This document shows, in pieces, positions 1 to 5,445 of a stretch of DNA of 8,437 nucleotides. A program made the translations under genes and the position numbers. The stretch's first letter is position 1. Every line of letters starts with the position of its first letter. The stretch is taken from contig JAHIME010000072.1 in assembly GCA_018896595.1 (NCBI GenBank), forward strand, positions 1 to 8,437, given 5' to 3'. This DNA is from Patescibacteria group bacterium. GTDB taxonomy: Bacteria > Patescibacteriota > Patescibacteriia > Patescibacteriales > VMTK01. The notes beneath the pieces were generated by a model. That model ran no database searches and was not told the DNA's origin. It saw only the letters and a list, made by a program, of their open reading frames with translations.

Positions 1-111
1 AAAAAGGCGCAACGCTTGCTTAACGGACGACCCAGAGAAGCTCTCGGCTTCCAAAAACCCTATGAAGTTTTTAATCAACTAATTAACCAACGCTGTTGCG
101 TTAGAAGTTAG
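1..111 (+). CDS. IS30-family transposase, C-terminal fragment (cut by window edge)
   Basis: An open frame enters from the left edge in frame 1 and stops at TAG 109-111, giving 36 residues. It contains LNGRPREALGFQKPYEVF, which matches the conserved C-terminal end of IS30-type DDE transposases (the N-x-R-P-R-x-x-L-G-(W/F)-x-T/K-P-x-E-V-F block). The catalytic DDE residues would lie outside the window. The last codons and the following bases (about 91-120) are probably the right end of the element, because IS30-type terminal repeats often overlap the end of the transposase gene; that is inference, and the partner repeat is not visible. Its junction with the host DNA probably lies between 112 and 170, next to a truncated copy of a leader-peptide gene. 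Confidence 0.7.
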   Translation, partial: KKAQRLLNGRPREALGFQKPYEVFNQLINQRCCVRS

Positions 112-163
112 AATCCAAGATAGTTTAAAAAATAAAATTAATAAAATTTAATAATTATAATAT

Positions 164-190
164 TCAACCTCTTAAATTATTTTTTAACAT
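164..190 (-). pseudogene. Truncated start of a leader-peptide gene
   Basis: Read on the minus strand, an ATG at 190 opens MLKNNL, identical to the first six residues of the intact 47-residue leader ORF at 893-1036, then runs into RG and a stop at 164. Identity to the intact copy ends exactly at position 171, so this is a decapitated copy whose 3' part was lost or replaced, most likely when the IS30-type element arrived. An extended -10 promoter sits immediately upstream (225-233). It is very unlikely to make a useful product. Confidence 0.5.
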
Positions 191-219
191 TTTCCGCGTT
201 AAAGTTAAAAATTATTCTG
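171..219 (-). repeat. Direct repeat copy 1 (leader 5' UTR plus six codons)
   Basis: These 49 bases recur at 1017-1066 in the same orientation with a single difference, a run of five versus six A. The repeat covers a 5' untranslated stretch and the first six codons of the leader ORF. The two copies bracket the nuclease gene and the intact leader. The minus-strand 5' boundary of the repeat falls at 219, almost exactly where transcription from the promoter at 225-233 should begin. Confidence 0.9.
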
Positions 220-224
220 CTTTT

Positions 225-233
225 ATTATACCA
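225..233 (-). promoter_or_regulatory. Extended -10 promoter TGGTATAAT
   Basis: On the minus strand the sequence reads TGG followed by a perfect TATAAT, a consensus extended -10 element. Only a weak -35 (TTGCGC, about 16 bases upstream) is present, which extended -10 promoters tolerate. The predicted start is near 218-219. It now drives only the truncated leader copy and antisense RNA to the IS30-type gene. Confidence 0.55.
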
Positions 234-250
234 TTTTTCAAATAAAGCGC

Positions 251-276
251 AAAAAAACAGGCAGTCTGTTTGCCTG
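251..276 (-). terminator. Intrinsic terminator after the nuclease gene
   Basis: On the minus strand CAGGCA and TGCCTG (276-271 and 263-258) form a 6-bp stem with a 7-base loop, followed directly by seven T (257-251). It lies about 85 bases after the stop of the NYN nuclease gene and would end the ATPase-leader-nuclease transcript. Confidence 0.8.
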
Positions 277-305
277 GGCTAAAAACTTTATCCGCAATTT
301 GACAC

Positions 306-333
306 TTGACATTGTTTTTGATTTTGCTATACT
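306..333 (+). promoter_or_regulatory. Consensus promoter TTGACA-16-TATACT
   Basis: TTGACA at 306-311, a 16-base spacer and TATACT at 328-333, with a TGC extended -10 motif at 325-327. A second TTGACA copy lies at 299-304 in tandem. The predicted start is near 340. The promoter points into the 3' end of the minus-strand nuclease gene, with no plus-strand gene ahead of it, only the hairpin and T-run at 352-395. Confidence 0.7.
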
Positions 334-339
334 TATAAT

Positions 340-396
340 GTATCTATTACGAAACGTACTGCTTAAGGTTCTGTCCTTAGGTGGTGCGTTTTTTTA
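340..396 (+). ncRNA. Predicted short hairpin RNA antisense to the nuclease 3' end
   Basis: A consensus promoter ends at 333. Positions 354-368 pair with 375-389 over 15 continuous base pairs around the 6-base loop TTCTGT, and a T-run at 389-395 follows. Four of the pairs are G-U in plus-strand RNA (357-386, 360-383, 361-382, 363-380) and would be A-C mismatches in minus-strand RNA, so the structure is suited to the plus strand. The whole unit reads as promoter, about a dozen bases, hairpin and U-tract, predicting an RNA near 55 nt. It overlaps the last codons and stop of the NYN nuclease gene (363-396). Its role is unknown: it could be a regulatory antisense RNA, a substrate or guide for the nuclease, or simply a terminator that stops the plus-strand transcript. 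Confidence 0.55.
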
Positions 397-878
397 TATT
401 CTAATCTTCCCCGCAACTCATTCATAAACTGTATTCTTTCTCTGGCTGTGTGTGTAAGTAAACTTGAACAAAAATTTTTATCTGGACTTAAAACAACTTC
501 TAATTTTTTATTTTCATACAAATATTCAACAAGAGAATAGAAATCTCCGTCATTAGATACAACAACAGCTTTGTTATATTCACTCATTTCAATGACGGCT
601 CGCAAAACCAAATCAGCATCTATATTACCTTTAATTTTGCCATTTAAATCTGGAATTGTCGGTTTAAACTTAAGAATAAATCCTGCTTCCTGCAAACAAT
701 CATATAATCCTTGATTAAGAGACACAAACCCAATAAACATATAGGCCTTGCTCACCCCATACTTTTCCTTAAGATAAATACGAAAACGGGCATAGTCCAA
801 TTTCCAACCCAAAATCTGAATACCCAGATTCAGATTTTGACTATCTATAAACGCAAAATTATTTTCTTTTGAAATCAT
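363..878 (-). CDS. NYN domain (DUF88/LabA-like) ribonuclease
   Basis: A 171-residue single-domain protein of the NYN (PIN-like) fold, a family of metal-dependent ribonucleases in the cytoplasm. The acidic site is intact: FIDSQNL near the start (D12, N15), NIDADLVLRAV (D87, D89) and VSNDGDFYSLVEYL (D110, D112), with the usual N-D-G-D-F signature. Length and layout suit a stand-alone family member. The start at ATG 878 gives the conserved N-terminal strand; no clear Shine-Dalgarno is visible, and the leader ORF stops only 14 bases upstream, so translation may be coupled. The basic tail (about residues 160-171) is encoded by the DNA that forms the antisense hairpin on the other strand. The RNA target is unknown. 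Confidence 0.9.
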   Translation of the reverse strand: MISKENNFAFIDSQNLNLGIQILGWKLDYARFRIYLKEKYGVSKAYMFIGFVSLNQGLYDCLQEAGFILKFKPTIPDLNGKIKGNIDADLVLRAVIEMSEYNKAVVVSNDGDFYSLVEYLYENKKLEVVLSPDKNFCSSLLTHTARERIQFMNELRGRLEYKKTHHLRTEP

Positions 879-892
879 AAATCATATTTTTA

Positions 893-1036
893 TTAATTCG
901 CCGCCGGCGCCTTTTGGATTTTCGGCGGAATTCTTGGATACTCCCAAACACGCGGCCAGCCGGAATAAATCCAGCCCGCTGTCACTGAAAAAATCAACAA
1001 AACTATTGAAAATTTGCTTAAATTATTTTTTAACAT
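893..1036 (-). CDS. 47-residue signal-peptide-like leader ORF
   Basis: A small ORF between the ATPase and nuclease genes, absent from a length-filtered gene call. It begins MLKNNLSKF, then has a hydrophobic stretch (about residues 9-21), the motif GWIYSGWPRVW and a proline-rich stretch ending in KAPAAN before a TAA. Polar start, hydrophobic core and an A-x-A-like end look like an exported-protein leader. From memory, very similar leaders head large surface proteins in Patescibacteria; here a stop follows immediately, so this is a detached leader or the remnant of a lost surface gene. GGAAA lies just before the ATG as a weak ribosome site. Its 5' region is duplicated at 171-219. It ends 14 bases before the nuclease start. 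Function beyond a coupling peptide cannot be claimed. Confidence 0.5.
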   Translation of the reverse strand: MLKNNLSKFSIVLLIFSVTAGWIYSGWPRVWEYPRIPPKIQKAPAAN

Positions 1037-1066
1037 TTTCCGCGTTAAAGTTAAAAAATTATTCTG
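1017..1066 (-). repeat. Direct repeat copy 2 (start of intact leader ORF)
   Basis: This 50-base copy matches 171-219 apart from one extra A. It covers the untranslated bases and first six codons of the intact leader ORF. Unlike copy 1 it has no -10 promoter upstream; instead it directly follows the end of the ATPase gene. Confidence 0.9.
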
Positions 1067-1079
1067 AATTTTAAATCGC

Positions 1080-2390
1080 TTAATTCTCCAACAGCCATTT
1101 CCATAAAGGAATATATTTTATTTTTTTAGAGCTGATTTTTTCTTCGTGCTCAAAATCATCAGTAATAATTAAAAGATTGTCGCACTTTAATTCCTTACTC
1201 GCTTTTATTAACGGTTTAATCTCTCTTGCTTTAGTATTAGCATCTGACAAATCAAAACAAACTTGAATTAATTTTTTTATAAAATTTTTTTCTTTTATGA
1301 CAAAATCAACCTCCCAATGCTTTTCGTCTTTCCAATAATACGTTTCCATATTAAAATTTTGCGACATTTGCCTTAGTAATTGCGCGAATACAATATTTTC
1401 AGCCAATTTTCCTTTATTTTCACTGAACTTAAAGCCGATTGTATTTGCCATTCCGGTATCAACGGCATAAACTTTTCTCGGGCTTTTTTCCTGCTCTTTT
1501 ATTTTATAAGAAAACCTTTTTACAAAAAACAATAAATAATTTAATGTAAAATAAGAAGAGAATTTTTCAATCGTATCGGCTGAAATTTTAAAAATTTTTT
1601 CCAATGAATTAAAAGTAATCAAAGACGCGGTATTGCTATAATAAAATTTAAGAATATCTTTAAATTTTTCCGGTTTTCTGATTTTATACCGTTTAATCAA
1701 ATCTTTTTCCAAGACATCGTTAAAATAAGCTAAAAGAATTTCTTTTTTATTTTCTCTTAGAACCACTTCTGGAAAAGAGCCGTTTTCAATATAGGATTTT
1801 AACAAGCTTTTTACTTTTATTTCATTTCTTATTAAATCTAAATTATTTTTTATTATAACATTATGAAACTTTAAAAATTCTTCAAAGGAAAGCGGATAAA
1901 TTTTTAAATCTAAATGCCTGCCGGTAAGCAGGGTGGCTAACTCTTGGCTTAAAAGTTTCGCGTTAGAGCCGGAAAGAATAATTTGCGCCTTTTTAAGCTC
2001 TTGCGCCATTAAAACCCATTTTTCCCATTTTTCAACTTCCTGGATTTCATCAAGAAAAATATATATTTTCCCTTTTGGCTGAATAAACTCTAAATATGTT
2101 TCATAAATCTTTTGCAGCAACTTAAGATTAAGATCTGAAAAACGCGGGTCTTCAAAATTAATAATTAAAATCTGATTCTTGCTTACTCCTTGCTTAATAA
2201 GTTCTTGGGCCAGCTGACGCATAAGAAAAGATTTGCCAACCCTTCTTGCTCCTGTAATCGCGATAATCTGTTTTGATAATAACAGCTTTTTTAGCTTATT
2301 TAGATAAAAATCTCTTTTTATCCCCGTATCAACTTCTTTTGCCCAAAAATTCCAGTCCTCTAAAATTTTTAAAATTTCTTTTTTGTCCAT
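1080..2390 (-). CDS. AAA_14/DUF4143-family ATPase
   Basis: A 436-residue protein of the AAA_14-DUF4143 family, common in bacteria and archaea but of unsettled function. The N-terminal P-loop domain has Walker A GARRVGKS (47-54), Walker B IYIFLDE (109-115, D114-E115), a sensor-like LSGSNAKLL (about 139-147) and TGRH with a candidate arginine finger (R158). The C-terminal part has the DUF4143 layout, GKLAENIVF, WEVDFVI and KLIQV, which resembles a PD-(D/E)XK nuclease core with Q and no lysine at the last motif, so nuclease activity is doubtful. The start at ATG 2390 lies about 43 bases after the predicted transcription start. The gene has its own promoter and paired inverted repeats, and the leader and nuclease ORFs follow without a terminator. 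Such ATPases often sit among accessory genes. Confidence 0.9.
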   Translation of the reverse strand: MDKKEILKILEDWNFWAKEVDTGIKRDFYLNKLKKLLLSKQIIAITGARRVGKSFLMRQLAQELIKQGVSKNQILIINFEDPRFSDLNLKLLQKIYETYLEFIQPKGKIYIFLDEIQEVEKWEKWVLMAQELKKAQIILSGSNAKLLSQELATLLTGRHLDLKIYPLSFEEFLKFHNVIIKNNLDLIRNEIKVKSLLKSYIENGSFPEVVLRENKKEILLAYFNDVLEKDLIKRYKIRKPEKFKDILKFYYSNTASLITFNSLEKIFKISADTIEKFSSYFTLNYLLFFVKRFSYKIKEQEKSPRKVYAVDTGMANTIGFKFSENKGKLAENIVFAQLLRQMSQNFNMETYYWKDEKHWEVDFVIKEKNFIKKLIQVCFDLSDANTKAREIKPLIKASKELKCDNLLIITDDFEHEEKISSKKIKYIPLWKWLLEN

Positions 2391-2405
2391 AATCTTTAAT
2401 GCTAT

Positions 2406-2431
2406 TAGGTAAAAATTGATAATTTTACCTA
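2406..2431. promoter_or_regulatory. Inverted repeat, likely operator (proximal)
   Basis: TAGGTAAAA (2406-2414) and TTTTACCTA (2423-2431) are perfect 9-bp arms around 8 bases, lying in the untranslated leader of the ATPase gene just after the predicted start of transcription. The arm resembles the half-site of the adjacent repeat, TAATAG(A/G)TAA. It could bind a repressor or the ATPase itself, or act as an RNA hairpin. Confidence 0.5.
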
Positions 2432-2454
2432 TTATCTATTATTTTAATAGATAA
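2432..2454. promoter_or_regulatory. Inverted repeat overlapping the -10 (operator)
   Basis: TTATCTATTA (2432-2441) and TAATAGATAA (2445-2454) are perfect 10-bp arms separated by TTT. The -10 element of the ATPase promoter lies inside this repeat, a position suited to a repressor site. It abuts the second inverted repeat at 2406-2431. Confidence 0.6.
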
Positions 2455-2469
2455 AATTTAAACTGTCAA
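2441..2469 (-). promoter_or_regulatory. Promoter of the ATPase gene, TTGACA-17-TAAAAT
   Basis: On the minus strand TTGACA (2469-2464), a 17-base spacer and TAAAAT (2446-2441) form a near-consensus sigma-70-type promoter just after the valS stop codon. The start of transcription should be near 2434. It likely drives ATPase, leader ORF and nuclease together. Confidence 0.75.
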
Positions 2470-2483
2470 CACTTTTGCTTTAC

Positions 2484-5360
2484 TTACTTTAAACCGCTTA
2501 ATTGCCCTTTTAATTTCGCGAGCTCCTCTTGCCATAATTTCAGCTTGTCTTTTTCTTGCTTTACAATCCGCGCCGGCGCTTTTTTAATAAACTCTTTATC
2601 GGCTAATTTTTTTTCAGCATTAATAATTAATTTTTCCAAATTCTCGCGTTCTTTTTTTATTCTGATTTTTTCTTTTTCTTCATCAACCGCGCCGATTAAA
2701 TAAATTTCAATATCGGCAACAGTAACAGGAATAGCATCTTTTATTTTTTTACCCTTTTGCTGAATATCCAATTCCTTAATTCCTGTCCGCAAATTTTTTA
2801 TTAAATGTTCTTGGGATTTGATTAATTTAGCATTCTTTCCTCCGTAAATTACCGCCTTGATTTTCCGCCCCGGCTCAATTTTGTTTTCCGCCCGCGCGTT
2901 GCGGATGGCGATGATAATGTTTTTTATTATTTCAAAGTTGTCATCCTGAGCCGCAGGCGAAGGATCTCTGCCGGCTCCATAGTCTCCCCGCACTCTGCCG
3001 GCTCCATAGTCTCCCCGCATCGCATTGCGGGAAGCTGTGGAGCCTTTCTGCAAACTGCCATCAACGGACTGCAATCCGGCTCCACAGCCCTTCGGGACTA
3101 TGGAGCCAGCGCTAATCGGCCACGGTTCAACCATCAACAAATTCTCTTTGCCCATTTCTCCCCAAATTTTTTCAGTCACGAACGGCATAAACGGATGCCA
3201 AAGTTTTAATAAATTTTCTAAAACCATTAATAACACCTGCTGTTTCGCTTCGCTTTTTTCAAACTTGCTCGCTTCCAGATGCCAATCCGCGAAATCGCTC
3301 CATGTAAATTCCCTCAACCCCTCACCGGCCTGCGAAAATCTGTAGTTATCAAGGTCATCGGATGTATCTTTAATCAACTTGTTTAATTTATTTAAAATCC
3401 ATTCATCAGCCAATGTGGCTTTGTCATTCTGAGGAGCGATAGCGACGAAGGATCTCGGATGCGCGATATTTTTCTTTTTAACCTGAGATTCTTCCCCCGC
3501 TTTAGCGGGGTCAGAATGACAACTTTGTAAAATATACCTGCCGATATTCCAAAGCTTATTGGTAAAATTCCTGAAGCCGGCTATTTTTTCCTCGCTTAAC
3601 CGCAAATCATTTCCCGGAGTATTTCCGATTACCAAAGACAAGCGAACGGCATCCGTGCCGAATTTCTCAATCACATCAAGCGGATCAATGCCGTTGCCTT
3701 TTGACTTGCTCATTTTCTTGCCATACTTGTCCAAAACCATTCCGTGCAAATAAACATTTTCAAAAGGTATTTCCCGCAAAGCGAACAAAGACATCATTAT
3801 CATGCGCGAAACCCAGAGCGTAAGAATCTCATACCCCGTTTCCAAAACTTGCGTTGGATAAAAACGCGCCAAATCCCCTGACTTTTTTCCATTTTTAAAA
3901 TTATCAGGCCAGCCAAGCGTAGAAAATGTCCACATCCCGGACGAAAACCAAGTGTACAATGTATCTTCGTCCTGAATTAAATTTTTACTTCCGCATTTAG
4001 GACATTGTTTTGGATTATCTATTGAAACAATAATATTTGTTTCATGTTTTATGTTACATGTTCCATGACAATACCATACCGGGATCCTATGCCCGAACCA
4101 AATCTGCCTGCTAATACACCAATCATGCAAATTTTCCATCCAGTCCAAATATCTTTTTTCAAACTTTTCCGGAATAAATTTAATTTCTTTGTTTTTAGCC
4201 GCTTCAATCGCTTTTTCTTTTAATGATTTTCCGTTAAACCGCTTTAATTTTTTATTAACATTTACAAACCACTGTTTTGACGGCAATGGCTCTACGGGAG
4301 CATTGCACCTGTAGCATACTGATAAATTATTTTTCAGTTCCTCCTCTTTTTCCAACAGATTATTTTTTCTTAATTTTTTAACAATCATATCCCGCGCTTG
4401 TTCAACCGTCTTGCCTGAATATTCTAAAAAATTATTGTTAATTTTTCCATCCTCGCCGATAACTTTTATAATTTCCAAATCATTTGCTTCCGCCATCTGC
4501 CAGTCAGCCATGGAATGCGCCGGCGTAACTCCCAAGGCGCCTGTGCCGAAATCCATTTCAACATGGCGGTCAGCGATAATTTTCATTTTTAACTTCACGC
4601 CGGCAAAATCAACTTCATAAATTTTGCCGATATATTTTTTATATCTTTTGTCTTTCGGGTTAACCGCGACCGCCGTATCGCCAAGCTTGGTTTCCGGCCG
4701 CGTTGTGGAGATAGCGAAAGGAAAATCATAGCTATATTTAAAAGTGTACAGTTTTGCTTTTTGATCCTTGTATTCCACTTCGTCGTCAGCCAATGTTGAA
4801 CGGCAACGCGGGCACCAATTAACAATCCTCTCTCCTCTGTAAATTACTCCGGCCTCATACATATCAATAAACATTTTCTTAACCGCTTTTTCTCTTTGCT
4901 TATCCAAGGTAAACGCCTCTCTTGACCAATCCAAAGAAGCTCCCATTTTTCTTGTTTGGCGCAAAATAATGGATTGCGTTTCTTTTAAAAATTCCCAAAC
5001 TCGCTCAAGAAATTTTTCCCTGCCTAAATCATGCCGTGTTTTACCTTCTTCTTTTAATAATTTTTTTTCAACAACATTCTGCGTGGCAATAGCCGCGTGG
5101 TCCGTTCCGGGAAGCCAAAGCGCGCGATATCCTTTCATCCTGTGATAGCGAATTAACAAATCTTCTATGGCAAGCATTGAAGAATGCCCCAGATGCAATT
5201 TGTCGGTAATGTTTGGCGGCGGCAAAACAATAGTATAGCTTGGCGCGTTTTCAGGCAAATCCAAATTATCCGGATTGAAAAAACCGGATTTTTCCCACTT
5301 TTTATAAATACCATCCTCATATTGAGTTGGATCGTACGCTTTTGGCAATTCTTTATTCAT
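2484..5360 (-). CDS. valS: Valyl-tRNA synthetase
   Basis: Class I synthetase charging tRNA-Val in the cytoplasm. With the start at ATG 5360 (MNKELPKAYDP) it has 958 residues. It shows the HIGH box PPPNITDKLHLGH (HLGH 56-59), the CP1 editing domain with TTRPET (219-224) and FGTGALGVTPAH, zinc-ribbon cysteine pairs (C183/C186 and later CPKC), KMSKSKGN (about 549-556), the helical anticodon-binding domain and a C-terminal coiled coil rich in K and E. Two in-frame stretches foreign to the family are encoded by palindromic repeats at 3421-3522 and about 2939-3112; both fall between domains and probably form surface loops. Alternative starts at ATG 5387 or TTG 5396 add 9 or 12 unconserved residues and would be almost leaderless from the predicted promoter. 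It is divergent from the DHH gene. Confidence 0.97.
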   Translation of the reverse strand: MNKELPKAYDPTQYEDGIYKKWEKSGFFNPDNLDLPENAPSYTIVLPPPNITDKLHLGHSSMLAIEDLLIRYHRMKGYRALWLPGTDHAAIATQNVVEKKLLKEEGKTRHDLGREKFLERVWEFLKETQSIILRQTRKMGASLDWSREAFTLDKQREKAVKKMFIDMYEAGVIYRGERIVNWCPRCRSTLADDEVEYKDQKAKLYTFKYSYDFPFAISTTRPETKLGDTAVAVNPKDKRYKKYIGKIYEVDFAGVKLKMKIIADRHVEMDFGTGALGVTPAHSMADWQMAEANDLEIIKVIGEDGKINNNFLEYSGKTVEQARDMIVKKLRKNNLLEKEEELKNNLSVCYRCNAPVEPLPSKQWFVNVNKKLKRFNGKSLKEKAIEAAKNKEIKFIPEKFEKRYLDWMENLHDWCISRQIWFGHRIPVWYCHGTCNIKHETNIIVSIDNPKQCPKCGSKNLIQDEDTLYTWFSSGMWTFSTLGWPDNFKNGKKSGDLARFYPTQVLETGYEILTLWVSRMIMMSLFALREIPFENVYLHGMVLDKYGKKMSKSKGNGIDPLDVIEKFGTDAVRLSLVIGNTPGNDLRLSEEKIAGFRNFTNKLWNIGRYILQSCHSDPAKAGEESQVKKKNIAHPRSFVAIAPQNDKATLADEWILNKLNKLIKDTSDDLDNYRFSQAGEGLREFTWSDFADWHLEASKFEKSEAKQQVLLMVLENLLKLWHPFMPFVTEKIWGEMGKENLLMVEPWPISAGSIVPKGCGAGLQSVDGSLQKGSTASRNAMRGDYGAGRVRGDYGAGRDPSPAAQDDNFEIIKNIIIAIRNARAENKIEPGRKIKAVIYGGKNAKLIKSQEHLIKNLRTGIKELDIQQKGKKIKDAIPVTVADIEIYLIGAVDEEKEKIRIKKERENLEKLIINAEKKLADKEFIKKAPARIVKQEKDKLKLWQEELAKLKGQLSGLK
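2939..3112. repeat. Composite palindromic repeat insertion inside valS
   Basis: The plus strand begins TTGTCATCCTGAGC and continues to GAAGGATCTC (to 2968), the left half of the same element type found whole at 3421-3522. A tandem 27-base repeat follows, then a large hairpin (about 3000-3044, GGCTCCATAG against CTGTGGAGCC with inner CCCGCA/TGCGGG), and a second related hairpin (about 3078-3107, GGCTCCACAG against CTATGGAGCC with CCC/GGG). The DNA is much more GC-rich than the rest of valS. It remains open in the valS frame and adds about 58 residues rich in G, A, S and R, placed between the anticodon-binding domain and the C-terminal coiled coil. The exact right edge is uncertain. Confidence 0.75.
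2966..3019. repeat. Tandem 27-bp duplication in valS
   Basis: Bases 2966-2992 and 2993-3019 are identical 27-base units. Because 27 is a multiple of three, the frame is kept and the protein gains two copies of a nine-residue unit containing RGDYGAGR. It lies inside the larger repeat insertion. Confidence 0.9.
3421..3522. repeat. 102-bp palindromic element inserted in frame in valS
   Basis: Perfect 12-bp terminal inverted repeats TTGTCATTCTGA (3421-3432) and TCAGAATGACAA (3511-3522). Inside are near-matching arms GAAGGATCTC and GAGATTCTTC and a short hairpin CCCCGCTTTAGCGGGG. The length, 102 bases, is 34 codons, so the valS frame is preserved; removal would rejoin LQ and ATLADEW, a normal synthetase sequence. 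CTTTG occurs on both flanks (3419-3423, 3523-3527) and could be a target duplication, though that would not fit a 102-base unit. Sequences of the TCATTCTGAG...GAAGGATCT type are familiar as dispersed palindromic repeats in many bacteria (recollection, not checked). Confidence 0.85.
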
Positions 5361-5389
5361 ATTTACAACATTACCAAAATTAGCCATAT

Positions 5390-5418
5390 TTGACAAGCTA
5401 AAAAATATAAGATATATT
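5390..5418 (+). promoter_or_regulatory. Promoter of the DHH gene, TTGACA-17-TATATT
   Basis: TTGACA at 5390-5395, 17 bases, TATATT at 5413-5418. Transcription should start near 5425, about 20 bases before the ATG at 5446. It interlocks with the divergent valS promoter, so the two polymerases should exclude each other. Confidence 0.75.
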
Positions 5419-5433
5419 AGAATACTAATTCAA
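5404..5433 (-). promoter_or_regulatory. Likely valS promoter, TTGAAT-18-TATATT
   Basis: On the minus strand TTGAAT (5433-5428), 18 bases and TATATT (5409-5404). The predicted start near 5397 supports translation of valS from 5360 rather than from 5396. It is weaker than the opposing promoter. Confidence 0.45.
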
Positions 5434-5445
5434 ATTACATTCTTT

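Noticed and set aside
1130..1165. A second CUGAUGA on the minus strand (1162-1156)
   Set aside because: It lies in the ATPase coding sequence and lacks stem II, a properly placed GAAA and a U-H site with pairing stems, so it is not a hammerhead.
3025..3345. Plus-strand open frame inside valS
   Set aside because: It is the shadow of the valS codons and the repeat insertion, with no promoter or ribosome site.
2939..3522. CRISPR-like array
   Set aside because: The repeats are palindromic, irregularly spaced and read through in the valS frame; there are no regular spacers or cas genes.
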